Below, in pieces: positions 47,880 to 58,978 of a stretch of DNA of 64,000 bases; the stretch's first letter is position 1, and every line of letters begins with the position of its first letter. Made by a program: the position numbers and the translations under genes. This DNA is from Mesostigma viride (lineage: Eukaryota; Streptophyta; Mesostigmatophyceae; Mesostigmatales; Mesostigmataceae): contig RPFO01000782.1 of the NCBI GenBank assembly GCA_009746045.1, forward strand, positions 62,001 through 126,000, read 5' to 3'. Below the pieces are notes generated by a model that was not told where the DNA came from, did not search any database, and worked only from the letters and a program-made list of their open reading frames with translations.

Positions 47880-49250
47880 AACACATCATTCTCAACTCCC
47901 TTGTCATGCGCTCTGATGGCGATATCTGGGCTCCATCCATTTCCGCACCCACACTCCGCTCCATCCAGAGGCCCTCGATCGAGCAGCACGTGACGTCTCC
48001 CCTGCCGCCGCAGACGTGGCAGCAATGGGAGGCACGCTGGCCACTGAGCTCCCCCACCTTCCCACCACCGCCACCTCCACCTCCACCCTCCTCGCCTCCA
48101 CCTCCACTGCCACCTTCGCCTCCACCACGGACATCAAGACCCAGCTCCTCGACATCGACAAACGCCTCCACGACCGACAACGCCATCGCCATTGAGTGCC
48201 TGCAAAACACCGCAAGCCTCACCGCCCAGGCGGTGAAGGACATCGCTGCCCAGCCGGCATCTGCTGCATGGCCTGGCTAGCTATGCTCCTCCCACCCAGA
48301 CCTGGGTGGACATGCTCAAAGCACCACACCACCTCCACCGCCTCCACCATCGCGGCACAGCTCAAGCAACACACGCTCAATCTCCGCGAGGAGGCCGACA
48401 TCACCAAGCGCAGCCACAATGTCATCGTTAAGTGCTCAGTGACTTCACCGACCAGCCGGCAGGTGAGAACTCGGAGTCTCTTGCCATAACGTTTAAGCGC
48501 GACATTCTTACCCCCTGCTGATGCAACTCACTGGTGAGCTAGCTGCGGATGTCGGCTGTCCGCCTCCCCGCGCGCGGGGTACGGCTGGCCCGGCCCCCGT
48601 GCTCCTCACCTTATGAAGTATACATGGCGGATCAGCTGTTGTTTCTCAAAATATGCCGCTAGAAGCTCTCGGGGACTTCCTACACGCTGGACGTACGACA
48701 ACTTGACTCTGGCACAGCAACAGCGGCGACGAGAGCTATGGCTGACCTACCTCCAGCTTCGGCAGAGCGCAGGGGGCCCGGGAAACCGGTATACCGTACC
48801 AGAGGGGGGAGGTCCTCCACGTCGACCACAAGCCCTGGCAGGCGCCCCCTGCCACTGCAGCAACCCCAGTCTAGGGAATATATAGCAGTAGTGTAGATTA
48901 GTCAGGCTTAGCCTAGCACGTGGCTCATGCCTACGCGCATATGCGCCTATAATGGGCCTCCCCATGGATGATGCATTTAGCTTAGATGTGCCTATGCAGA
49001 GAGCTACTCTCTGCTGAGAAGCCATGCCCTAGTCATTGTTTAGCCATGGTGATTTCCCACTCTATGTCCGCACCTTAGGTGCTGGAACACATAGTGGTGC
49101 AGGTGCACTTTGTGCACCCATAGCAGCTGTGTAGTTTACACCCTACCCTTGCAGGAAGTAGCCCAGAATGTATCAAAAGCCATATGCCCCTTCTCACGGA
49201 TATGTGCTACATGTACTCCCAACGGAGATATGTTACAATTTAATTTAATT
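47880..49250 (+). mobile_element. ORF1-only LINE-type element, plus strand
   Basis: It holds an ORF1-like gene remnant and then a 3' region with GCTGAGAAGCCATGCCCTAG (about 49013), CATATGCCCCTTCTC (about 49181) and CTCCCAACGGAG (about 49216), ending in an AATTTAATTTAATT tail at about 49250. It is diverged from the copies at 57-59 kb but colinear with them. The 5' start is uncertain. Confidence 0.68.
47940..48890 (+). pseudogene. LINE ORF1-like gene remnant
   Basis: In shifting frames: QTWQQWEARWPLSSPTFPPP and a proline-rich run, TDIKTQLLDIDKRLHD (likely coiled coil), SLTAQAVKDIAAQPA, IAAQLKQHTLNLREEADITK, and finally YTLDVRQL..ATRAMADLPP, the damaged counterpart of FTMDDDLTLAQQQRRRELWP in the copy at 57.8 kb. 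The order matches the minus-strand copy at 57634-58505, which supports one ancestral protein of proline-rich region, coiled coil and RNA-binding domain. Confidence 0.62.
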
Positions 49251-49544
49251 TTTAATTTTACACAAACGAGAGGGAGGGAGGGCGCCTTAGCTTCTCTCAC
49301 TGCCGCCCTAACACTGTCGTAGTGCTGCTTGGATGCGGCTGTAATGCCGCCCTAGCACTGTCCTAACTTGCTGTGTTTGTACTGCTCTAGCCCCGCTAGT
49401 GATGGTACCGTTCCCTAGTCACACGGTTTGTAATCAATCTCCGAAATTCGCTCTCCCTACTACAGGTAGAGGGTTGGAGATACACTTGACCAACTATATA
49501 ACAAGTAGTACACTTTACCACCTTGCATACATTCTAGCTACCAC
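49251..49544. other. Interval without a supported feature
   Basis: A GAGGGAGGGAGGG stretch and two related pieces with GCCGCCCTA(A/G)CACTGTC; otherwise nothing recognised. Confidence 0.35.
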
Positions 49545-49995
49545 CTATATGGTTGGGGCATGATGCAGATGATATTTGTAACTTTCGTGTAATTATTATT
49601 TTCTGATGAGATTAGCATAGTACTCCCTGGCATGCCCATGCGCATGACATGCAAGTACTTACTTACTTAGCTACCACATGCCAAAAACATTTCTCCTTTT
49701 GCACTACCTACATCTCTTACTGGTTGTCCATGGCAGCAGCGCTCCCATCACTTGGTCTCGGGCCGCGGGGATGCATGCTAAATCACAACCATCTGCTCCA
49801 TACATCTCGGGGAACCCCTCCCCGCGGCCATCTGCTCCGTTTATTGGGGTAAGTAAGTACTGGCGTACGTGTCATGCGCATTGGCATGGCAGCCACGTCC
49901 GGAGTACTATGCTAATCTAATTACAACAATAATTACACGAAGCTTTAATAGAAACAGACAACTATCGTCTGCATCATGCTCCAACCATATAGTAC
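49545..49995. mobile_element. Foldback element with ~130-bp inverted arms
   Basis: The left arm (49545-49670) runs from TATATGGTTGGGGCATGATG to AAGTACTTACTTAC; the right arm (49850-49995) is its diverged inverse, from GTAAGTAAGTACTGG to CATGCTCCAACCATATA. About 180 bp lie between them and encode nothing recognisable. No clear target duplication was seen. Confidence 0.75.
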
Positions 49996-50203
49996 TTGAT
50001 GCGAGCTTTCTTGCGAGTTTGTTGGGGTATTCCCCACAACAACGGCCAAGGTGTAAACCATGCGGGTGCGTTGCCTTCCTCTTGACAGTGGTGCCATCAG
50101 CAGGAGAACACACACATATATTTCTTAGTGTCTACGATGTTGCATTTTCCAGTTGTCCGTTTCCGAGTTGTATGATGGCTTCTTCGGTCCCAGTCTAGCT
50201 GTT

Positions 50204-50266
50204 CACATTGTAGACTACTGCATTAATTAAAAAAATTAAATTAAACACATTGTAGACTGCTGCATT
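50204..50266. mobile_element. A/T-only insertion bracketed by a 21-bp direct repeat
   Basis: The repeats are 50204-50224 and 50246-50266 (CACATTGTAGACTACTGCAT and one more base; one mismatch). Between them are 21 bp of A/T only, like the tails of the LINEs here. This looks like an extremely truncated LINE insertion in which only tail was copied. Confidence 0.65.
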
Positions 50267-50726
50267 GGTACATTGAAAAGACAGACCCCGTGCCTTGATA
50301 GACCTCTGTATGTGATCTCATCCACTGGATTCAGTTCACGCCTAAGCACATTTCGTAGCGCAAAAGCAGGTTGTTCTGGCTCTCACGACTCACCTAAGAA
50401 GGCAGAACTCTGTTAGCAAGATGATTCAAGGAAAAAAATTAAAATTTTTCTCTCATATGCTATGACTTGAGAGCATATGCTATGACGAAGCAATCGGCGT
50501 CCACCTACTTATCCACACAGAAAAAGGCCGAGAGAAAGTGGCTGCAAAACACCTTACTTACATCTTGGCCAACCCGCGAGGCGCCAATAGCGGATGCAAA
50601 AAGATCCACAGCCCGATCCTACTGGCAAATGCTCAGCGGCATCGTTGCTTTCCAGGCTGCTGGTGCCCGGACGCACAACAAATGGTGAGCATTACACATC
50701 GTAAACCACAACTAATCTGACAAGAA

Positions 50727-50946
50727 CCGGTAATTAATTAATTAGGAACATAACTCCGTTGGGAGTATATGTAGCACATAGCCCAGAGAAGGGGCATATG
50801 GCCTATAATACATTCTAAGCTACTTCCTGAAAGGGTGGGAATGTAAACAACACTTGCTCTAGGTGCCCTAGGGCACCTGCACCACCCAGAGTCTCGGGCA
50901 ACTCCCAGCTAAGGGGAGCCCGTCATAGGTGGGGAAGATCCGGTAA
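50727..50946 (-). mobile_element. Truncated 3' end of ORF1-only LINE-type element with target duplication
   Basis: CCGGTAA at 50727-50733 and 50940-50946 flanks a minus-strand fragment: TTAATTAATTAGGAACATAA, then CTCCGTTGGGAG and the inverse of CATATGCCCCTTCTC. About 206 bp of element remain. Confidence 0.72.
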
Positions 50947-52630
50947 GGTGCCTTCATATTACTTGAAATGGATAGGCTAGCGCTATTCCGTCGGCCTGAA
51001 AAAGCCGAAGGTTGTATCAGTACATTAACTTAGGTCTTGTCTCATGGGCAGTAACTCTTTTCTAAACGTAAATGAAGGGCGTCAGTGAGCGTGCAGTCTT
51101 GGACTTCGACGCCATCGGGGCCATAGTTAGATCGTAATAACTAGCATGGCCGTCACGCGCGGGGTCTGAAAGTGGTTGCCCTTCGGCTTCCAAACAGAAA
51201 ATCGCAAAAAAAGGGTCTACCCGAGGGCCCAATCTGACACGGCAACCCACTACATGTAGTGCTACTGATTCCAATCTTGGCAAGGCCAGAGTTAGCAGTC
51301 AAGTTGGCTGAAGGGAGGTCGGAACTAACAATTAATTAAAGTGCTTCCCGGATGGCCAATTATCTTTTTCGGGGGGAGACCCCACACTAAATATACCACT
51401 ACTTAGACTTTTACTGACGAAAATATATGGGCTATGTCATGTATGGTGTATACCGTTCGGAGTATTTTTGTTCGGTACGTAAGGCGCTCAAATACGCCCA
51501 CACGCCCACATCCATAGTATATGTGTACCACATCATACCAACTTCACATACGGTATTCTACACGCGTTCTAATAAAATAAAAAAAGTGATGGCTGAGTTG
51601 ACGTTGTGACAAAGCTATGGCCGGCCAGTCCTCTCCGATGGTTAAAGACGGTGCCACAAACATGTTAAAAGCTGCTGATTTTTAGGATGAAAGAAAATGT
51701 CAAGAGTCCGTTTTATCTACTTTTTGGATCATTTTTACCTCTCAGTTGTCTTATAAGAAAAAGGAAGTAGCGGGCGGAGAGAGGCTTTCAAGTTTATACA
51801 ATTTGATTACAGGGCAAATATACAAGATATCGTTGTTATTGCTGAAACTTTGAGAGGAAAGCTTCGGGTGTTAACCCCAATCCACGCTGAAGCTGTACCT
51901 ATGGAGGTCACGGGAGCTTCTCTTGGAAGATTTCTTGCCTTGAAGATGGCGGTATGTGGGCTTCCTATGTATACTGCGATGGGCTTCCTGTGTATACGAT
52001 TACTTTAAGAGGTGTTCTTGACGGTAGTGCTGATGTATTAGCGCCAGTCTATACGTTGGACATGATGCCCTGCATTATGCGAAGCCTCGTGCATGGATCC
52101 TTGCGGGCTTGCTGTGATGTCGCGTCGTTATTCTTTCCTTCTTTATTTATTACCGCCATTATGGTGAAGGTCAGTTGGCTCTATTTGGTCGCTGCATCCA
52201 CACTGTAGGCGCGCCTGTTAGCATTCTTTCACTGACACATTCGCGGGTCATAGCAGCGTACGATGAAAGGATTTTGGGGGGGCCGAGTGCGTATAGAAAT
52301 TTACCCCCGCTAATAGCCTCGCCGAAATTCTCGTTTCGCTTGCATGGGAATAGCTCCGGGCACGGACAAGGCAAGTAATAGGAGGAAGGGATGCCACATG
52401 TAAAGCTTCATGCCCCACCGAGGCAGCATGTATTGGGAAATTTCTGCTTGCTTGTTGCCTTGTTGCCTAATTGCCTAATTATCTTCCCTGGGAGCCGCGA
52501 GACATTTCCACTGCACGCAGCCACCCGAGGATGCCTCCACTGTTGTCAACGCTAGTTGCTGTGCCCCGCATTTTCTCCCCTTTGCTTTACCCCTTTGTGG
52601 CCAAGCTGTTTGCCGTGTCATGCTCTCCTT
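50947..52630. other. Unidentified interval with a possible decayed coding stretch
   Basis: No element or gene is recognised with confidence. On the plus strand 51800-51990 translates in one frame as IVVIAETLRGKLRVLTPIHA and on to GRFLALKMAVCGLPMYTAMG, and 52175-52378 as GRCIHTVGAPVSILSLTHSR with RVIAAYDERILGGPSAYRN. They look protein-like but are separated by stops, so this could be a dead gene of unknown kind, cellular or from a mobile element. Confidence 0.3.
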
Positions 52631-52639
52631 GTAGCATTT

Positions 52640-53010
52640 ACGGCAGCACTACCCACTAGTCACTGTAGCCCTGCTCACTGGTTGCTGTAGCACTGCCCAC
52701 TGGTCACTGTAGCGTTGCCCACTAGTTGCTGTAGCCCTACCCACCGGTCGCTGCTGCATTGCCCAATAGTTGCTGTTGCAATACCTACCGACTGGTCTCT
52801 GTAGCACTACCCACTGGTCACTGTAGCACTACCCACTGGTCGCTGTAGCACTACCCAATAGTTGCTGTAGCAATACCTACCCACTGGTCTCTGTAGCACT
52901 TCCCACTGGTCACTGTTGCACTACCCACTGGTCGCTGTAGCACTACCGACTGGTCGCTGTAGCACTACCCATTGGTCACTGTATTACTACCCACTGGTCG
53001 CAGTAGCGCC
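52640..53010. repeat. 22-bp minisatellite, about 16 copies
   Basis: Imperfect repeats of a unit with CACTGTAGCACTACCCACTG plus GT. Typical changes are TCACTG/TCGCTG/TTGCTG and CACTGG/CACTAG/CAATAG. Confidence 0.88.
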
Positions 53011-53337
53011 ACCAGGCACCATGTAGCCTGTCTAGCCGCCTTTCCAAGCAGACAGCCTGTGCGCGGGTGCACGCGGCGCGCTCGATTGGCCGATGGGTTC
53101 CTGTGGCCCATGTGGGGGTGCAGAATGTTCTGTGTTGAGGGGGCGGGGTGCAGGGTAACCTGTGTTTGGTGGCGGGCATAGTTTGTGTTTGGTGGCAGAG
53201 TGCAGGGCACGCCTCACAGCATGTGCGTGCTGGGCCCTGCTCTAGCGGCAAAGGCGAACATGTTGCCGCGAGGTTGCTTCTGTCGTCGAGCGCATGCCTG
53301 TAAGGACAGGCACGTGTCTGTGATGGCTGGCTGGAAT

Positions 53338-53512
53338 GGCCCCGGTGGCAACAGGCTGCACAATTAATCGGAGATAGGGAGCATGGCCCCGGTGGCAACA
53401 GGCTGCACAATCAATAGGTGATAGGGAGCATGGCCCTGGTGGCAACAGGCTGCACAATAAATAGGAGATAGGGAGCAACAGGCTGCACAATTAATAGGAG
53501 ATAGGGAGCATG
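53338..53512. repeat. 47-bp minisatellite, nearly four copies
   Basis: Units of GGTGGCAACAGGCTGCACAA followed by an AATAGG-containing part and GATAGGGAGCAT. The third-to-fourth junction has lost about 12 bp. Confidence 0.88.
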
Positions 53513-53842
53513 GGCACGGTGCGATACATGCGGTGGGAGCCGTGCCGTCGTGCGCGAGCCAGGTGGCGGTGGGTCTATCCTTGTAGCACATGTCGATCAA
53601 TGACATGCCGCCACATGGCATGCTAGTGCGCCTCACATCGTTGATAGATGATGTCACCACGCTCCCACGCTCATGGCGGCGTGCGCGCCCACCACCATCC
53701 GGCCGCTCACATCCCTCGTTGCGCATCCGTGTGCTGCTGCTGCGTGTCTGATGTCGTGCTGCTGCTGTTGCCATGGTGTTGGCGGTGCGCATGTTTCTGG
53801 CCGTGTGCCACCTGACGCCCCCTCGTGGACACACCCTGCCAG

Positions 53843-55960
53843 GTGCTGGACGGCATGCTTGGCACCCTGAACGAGCTGGAGCACAGCGAGCTGCTGCGGC
53901 GGCGGTGCGCGGCTGACGACTGGCAGCGGTCGCTGTCGATGGGCGCCCACCACCCGCACCCGAGGGGGGCCCCCGCAAGCACCACCCTGGTGGGGGGGGC
54001 CATGGCGGCATGCGATGCGCACCAGGGCGCCGCCATGCGCATGGTCCCCGTCTCCTCCCTGGTGGCGCCTGGGGCCCACCTGGTGGACCACGGCGAGGGG
54101 GCGCACGTCGCAGCGGTGGGGGTTGAGCTGAGGGGGGAGGGCGGGGGGCACGCATTGCTCGCGGAGGCAGGGGTGGTGGACCGCATGGCCCATGGGCTGG
54201 AAGGCCTGGCAGTGGCCATGCACTTGGGGGGCAAGGTGCCCGCGGATGGTGGTGGCGGTGGCAGCAAGGACGGGGCGAGCGGGAAGAAGAAGCCGCGACC
54301 GCGCAAGAGGCAGCGGGAGGGCGGCGCAGTGCCTATGGCAGTCCCTGGCAGGGAGGAGCCGGGCGGCCCCCAGGGTGGTGCCACGGGTGGAGAGGACAGC
54401 TGGCTGCGCAGCGGAGAGCCAGATGTCTTTCTCACACCGCACGCGCGCGGGGTCGGGGCAGAAACCGTCGTAGTGCATGCTGGCGGCGCAGGGAGCGGCA
54501 CGTCTACTAATAGCGGCAGCGTGGCCGGCACGGAACCCGTCCCAGGGCCGACCCCCCCTGCGCCTCCTGAGGCACCGCCAGCCCCTTGTGTGGCTGCTGC
54601 GATGGCAGCAGTCCTCCCTGCCGTCCCCGCGGTGAGCGGGACACCCGATGTGGCTGCCGCCGCCATCACCGCCGCCTCCACCCCCGCAGCGGGCGGCGCC
54701 AGCTCAGAGGGCGAGGCCAAGAGCGGCAGCGGCAAGCGCGTGCGCAAGCCCAACCTTAAGTTCTCGGATTCCGCGGGCTACGTCGGCACGCCGGCCACGC
54801 CCACGCACCCACACAGCCGGCCAGCGCTCACGTCGACAACGCCCGTGGCCGAGGGGGCCATCAGCGGGCCGCTCTCTGGGGTTAGCGTTGGTGGTGTTGG
54901 CGTTGGCGTTGGTAGCAGTGTTGCTCCGGCTCCCCATGCCGTGTCGGACGCAAGTGGCGGTGCTGCGCCGCACGGTGGCAAACGCAAGTCGTCGCCGCGC
55001 GCGGTGGCTGGGGCCAGCATCAGCCCCTCACCTTCCTCCGTCGCAGCTACTCATGGACCCCATGCCACACCAGGGGCAGCTCCAGCACATGCGACCTCGG
55101 CTTCGGCCAGCACCCCCCTGGCAGGTGCGGGGGACGGTCGTGCCGCATCGACACCGTCCGCCGTCACAGGGACACCTGCCCCACAAAGCGCCAGCCCTGA
55201 CGGCGGCCTTGCGGGTGGCAGCGGCAACAAGCGGCAGCGCAAGCCCAACCCAAAGTACATGGACGAGGAGGCGCCGCAGGGGCACGGGCAGGGGCATGGG
55301 AGCGGAGGCGCCACTGTGGGGAAAGGGGAGGCGGCGGTGGCCACGGCCTTGGGTGCCGGCAGCGAGGGCGTGCGTGGGGGGGGCGCGGATGCAGCGGGGG
55401 GTGTGCATGGGCACGGTCATGGGCACGGTCATGGGTACGGTCATGGGGTGGCGGCGGGGGGGGGCCGCGCGCACCAGGGGGCCTCCGCAAGCCACGGTCG
55501 GAAGCCACACAGCAAGGTGGGGAGCTTGGAAACGAGGGTTGCTGTGACAGCTGTCCTTGCACGGCAGTGTAGCAAAAGCGCACTATTGTGTGCTTGGGGC
55601 GTGTGTGCCTGCGCGCCTGTGGTGGTGGTAGACACCTCCCATGGGTCTGTATGTGGTGGGGGTAGACACCTCCCGTGGGCTTGTATGTTTGCAGACACAC
55701 TGTGCTTACACGTGGGCAAGTAGCTACGTGACTAATAAGCGGTTCAGTGGGGTTGGCCAGTGAGGGAATGGGTGGGCGAAGGGGCAGGCAGGCAGGCAGA
55801 TGGGCAGGTGGGCAGGTGGGCAGGTGGGGTCGCCGGCGGGATTGGCTTAAGGCTTTTGTTTCCGTAGGTGCCATTACAAGCGCACAGCCGTGTTCGAAAG
55901 GCTCCATGCAGACTGATGTACAACCTGGAAAACCAACTAGTATTCAGGCAGACGTGCTGA
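53843..55960 (+). CDS. Low-complexity, probably nuclear protein with two RKPN motifs (3' exons)
   Basis: A long GC-rich exon 53843-55516 is preceded by a TGCCAG acceptor and followed by a GTGGGG donor. In-phase joining to 55868-55960 (acceptor CCGTAG) gives a C-terminus VPLQAHSRVRKAPCRLMYNL and a stop after TC at 55960. The exon encodes an N-terminal helix-like segment (VLDGMLGTLNELEHSELLRR), then Ala/Gly/Ser/Pro-rich sequence with a basic patch KKKPRPRKRQRE (near 54290), two related motifs KRVRKPNLKF (near 54735) and KRQRKPNPKY (near 55230), and a His-Gly run near 55410. R-K-P-N-P-K-Y type motifs occur in chromatin and transcription proteins, so a nuclear role is inferred. An ATG lies at 53825, but upstream exons are likely and were not found. 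The 55517-55867 intron has a 33-bp duplication. A TGTAA is at 56184. Confidence 0.55.
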
Positions 55961-57095
55961 TGAATAGTAGCTGGATATCAAAACCCGGTTGCGGGTAGCA
56001 CCAGGCGACAGCATGAGGGTGGCATGACTTTTCACTGATGCCTTTTTGTCGGGTTGTGTTTGCTTCCTTCTTCGTCCATGCAGCATTAGCGGTGCGCTCG
56101 CGTCTCGGGCGGGAGGGAGGCGTGGGATCCGCCAGATTTCTTGCCCATATCGTGCGCCAGACGGCGAGGTGGGCCCACGTCCTGTAACGTAGGCCGTCGT
56201 GTATAGCATATCTTGGACGCAATTGCATGCCATGATTTTCTTGTGTGTAGTCTGGACCTGTGCTGCCCCCCTGCATGGAGGAAGGTGGGGTCTGTCGGCG
56301 ACATCTACATCGACCCATCAGTGTGCGAGCGGCTATGGTGATTGATTGATTGCTTGTGCATGGGCCGCGCCCGATGCCTATTATCCCTGGTCACGCTTTT
56401 GTTGGTCGCCTGGATTGGCGACCTTGGTGTACAGCAGCAACACAGTCATGACTGGTGACGATAAGACAACGTCATTCCAGTCACTTTTCTCCCATACTTA
56501 GACTGGAACACACACAGTATGTAAATTTGTCGTCGCATCTGATATTGTTTTATTTGAAGGTTGATAAAACGGGTTTTTATGGCAACTACTGTACTAATGA
56601 AATTGTAGACATTTTTTTTTTAATTATTATTCCAGCGTATTGCCTTTTGGCCCCTGCTTTCTCAAGAAATGAATCAGGAGCAAGATGGCATGGTTGGTAA
56701 TCAGCCGAGGAGTGGTTCCCTGGGTGATTAACTTAATTATCAAGGAGACAACCAACTTAATTATATTTAATTAATGATGCATGGGGCGTCGAGCAGTTAA
56801 GCTAGTGGTACCAGCAGTGTTGCCATGCAACTGCAGTCTGCCTAGTTAGCGCTTCGCGAGGGTGATTCCTTCAAGACTTCCAGCTGAACGCAATCACGCA
56901 CGAAGCTGTGTAAGGACATCGGTATAACAATCTTACTGTATTGTGGCAATTTGGCAAAGTCCAGGGGCAAAATACGTGAGCTGATGCACATGCATGCTGT
57001 GGATTGCAATCAGCGGGCTAGGCCCTGGACATGGATTATCACTGATCGGGAGGCAGATGATCTGCAAAGAGAGCTGGTAGAAGGTTATATATAAA
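55961..57095. other. Interval without a supported gene
   Basis: The first 250 bp are probably 3' UTR of the preceding gene. From 56450 the sequence is A/T-rich with a T-run near 56610 and an AATTATATTTAATTAAT stretch near 56758 resembling a LINE tail. Nothing else was recognised. Confidence 0.4.
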
Positions 57096-57192
57096 AAATT
57101 AAATTATAACATGTCTCCGTTGGAAGATCATGTAGCACATATTCCTTGCTGGATGGATGGAGGTGGGCGGAGCCGCGTAATCGAACGAACCT
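57096..57192 (-). mobile_element. Short LINE 3'-end fragment
   Basis: AAATTAAATTATAACATG then TCTCCGTTGG and AGATCATGTAGCACATATTC match the 3' end of the LINE at 4703; only about 100 bp remain. Confidence 0.75.
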
Positions 57193-57202
57193 AATTAATT
57201 AA

Positions 57203-58505
57203 TTAATTAGAAACATTACTCCGTTGGGAGCATCTGTAGCACATATCCCTGAGAAGGGGCATATGGCTTTTAATACATTCTGGGCTACTTCATGCAAGGG
57301 TGGGAATGTAAGCTACCCTTGCTCTAGGTGCACCAGGGCACCTGCACCCTCATGATCTATCACGCTATGCCCAGCTAAGGGGGAGCATGTCATGTGGGGG
57401 AAGATCATCATGGCTATACAAGAGCTAGGGCATGGCTTCTCAGCACAGAGTGACTCCCTGCATGGGCACTGCATACTAAAATAAAGCGAGGCATCATCTT
57501 GAGGGTGGCTCATCATAGGCACACATGTACATGACTAAAAATGCTAGGCCTCAGCTGGTATAACTTGCCTGTAGTAGGCGGGCATGTACAAGGCCACTGT
57601 CTAACTAGTCTACACTACTGCTGCTGTATTCCCCTAGGCTGGGGCTGCTGGAGTCGCTGGGGCCGCGGTGGTCGAGGGGGTCGCGTGCCAGGGCTTGTGG
57701 CCGACGTAGATGGCCGCCCCCTTCCAGTACACCGGGTGGCCCGCCTTGGTCTGCCGGAGCTGGAGGTAGGTCGGCCATAGCTCCCGTCGCCGTTGTTGCT
57801 GCGCCAGGGTCAAGTCGTCGTCCATGGTGAAGTGAGTCTTCTCGAGCCGCTTGCGGCGTCTGAGAAACGAAATCTTGTCCGCTGGGCTCCCAAAGATGAG
57901 AAGAAGCGGAGGCGCCCCTGCCTTACCCCGCGCGCGGGGGAGGCGGTGGGCGGTCAGCTTAATCTCACCAAGTGAGGCCCATGCGCATGCGTGCAAGGAT
58001 TTTGCTCTAAAACGCACGTGCAAGCTTCGATCTCAGAATTCTCACCTTCTTCCATGTCAAAGTTCTTGAGTATGGCGTTGAGGCTGCGCTTGGCGAGCTC
58101 GGCCTCCTCGCGGAGGTCAAGCGTCTGCCGCTGGAGCTGGGCGGCGACGGCGGAGGTGGTGGAGACCTGTGGTATGTTGCTTAAGCATGTCCGCCCAGGT
58201 CGCATGATGGGAGGATCGAACATCGCCGGCCAGCGGCCAGCAGGGGCTGGCTTGGCGGCAATGTCCTTCACCGCCTGGGCGGTGAGGCCTGCGGTGTTCT
58301 GCAGGACCTCGATAGCAATTGCATTATCCTTGAGGCGCTGGTCGATGTCGCGGAGCTGGGCGGTGATGGCGTCGGTGGAGGCGGAGGGGGGGGGGGGGTG
58401 GAGGCGAGGAGGGTGGCGGTGGCGGTGGGGATGGTGGGAAGCTCAGCACAGGCTGAGCCAGCGTGCCTCAAATTGCCGCCACATCTGTTGCAAGGGGGGT
58501 CACGT
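57203..58505 (-). mobile_element. ORF1-only LINE-type element, minus strand
   Basis: The 3' end at 57203 has an AATTAATTAATTAATTAG tail, ATTACTCCGTTGGGAG and the inverse of CATATGCCCCTTCTC. The coding part runs 58023-57634 and, in other frames, up to about 58505. Its first 630 bp (57203-57832) are nearly identical, in inverse orientation, to 58984-59623. The 5' end is cut at about 58505, where an unrelated LINE ORF2 piece begins. Confidence 0.82.
57634..58505 (-). pseudogene. LINE ORF1-like gene, 5'-truncated
   Basis: The C-terminal domain is the best preserved in the window: PPLLLIFGSPADKISFLRRR, then FTMDDDLTLAQQQRRRELWP, YLQLRQTKAGHPVYWKGAAI and YVGHKPWHATP with a stop at about 57634. This matches the L1 ORF1p C-terminal domain pattern (xEDLTPxxQxxRRxLxPxxxxAR..G..A.WrxxklYVxG). 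Before it lie EEAELAKRSLNAILKNFDME and LKDNAIAIEVLQNTAGLTAQ-like coiled-coil remnants and a proline-rich run (about 58400), in other frames. The protein would bind element RNA. The frames do not join without shifts near 58000 and 58290. Confidence 0.7.
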
Positions 58506-58516
58506 GTTGCTTACCT

Positions 58517-58760
58517 AGCTTTCAAGGAATGTCCTTGGGGCCAGGCCAGGTACGTCAGGATGTGCCGCCCTGGTTGGCCAAGCCGCTGGGGGCCGGCCAG
58601 ACCAAGGGCGGTGTCGACCTGACTGGTGCGAGCAAGATGTCCTACAAATGCTATCCTACGCTGCCTAATCTCGTCCGAAATGCGAGGCATAGCCTGATAC
58701 AAAGACTCTACTGACCTATGCTTGGAAAACCCTACATTCAGGACCTGTCGGAAGAGCATA
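58517..58760 (-). mobile_element. LINE ORF2 C-terminal fragment
   Basis: It encodes RQVLNVGFSKHRSVESLYQA and ISDEIRQRRIAFVGHLARTS on the minus strand, close to the first LINE at 5050-5290 (RQVLNVGLSKR, IISDEIRQRRIAFVGHLART). It lacks the LINE 3' tail and lies on the 5' side of the ORF1 element, so the order is rearranged. Confidence 0.78.
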
Positions 58761-58840
58761 TATATTCATCGGCCGGTTTTCTTTGGTTTGAGTGATTTCA
58801 CTCTGCTGTAAGTAATTATATTATTAATATATATTCATTG

Positions 58841-58915
58841 GCGCTGACTCGGGCCATGGCTGACATCATGCTCCGCCGTACGCGGGCTGATTTTGCGGTG
58901 CAGCAGGGCTGTTAG
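58841..58915 (+). mobile_element. Fragment of LINE C-terminal ORF
   Basis: It reads LTRAMADIMLRRTRADFAVQ and then a stop, the counterpart of LTRTVADVLFRRTRADFVAT at the end of the ORF at 59834-60343. The 50 bp before it (CTTTGGTTTGAGTGATTT and following) recur at about 59671. Confidence 0.7.
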
Positions 58916-58978
58916 GTTCCTCCCGGTAGGAGTTTCCATAGGTCTTATCGTATTATAGAGCTTTGACATGGCTCTGTA

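Noticed and set aside
53673-54753. Long minus-strand frames opposite the RKPN gene
   Set aside because: GC-rich low-complexity sequence opens all frames; the plus strand has better splice borders and coherent motifs.
55517-55723. Continuation of the RKPN gene frame to 55723
   Set aside because: A donor at 55517 and the in-phase exon at 55868-55960 give a better end; the read-through sequence is a translated 33-bp repeat rich in Cys and Gly.
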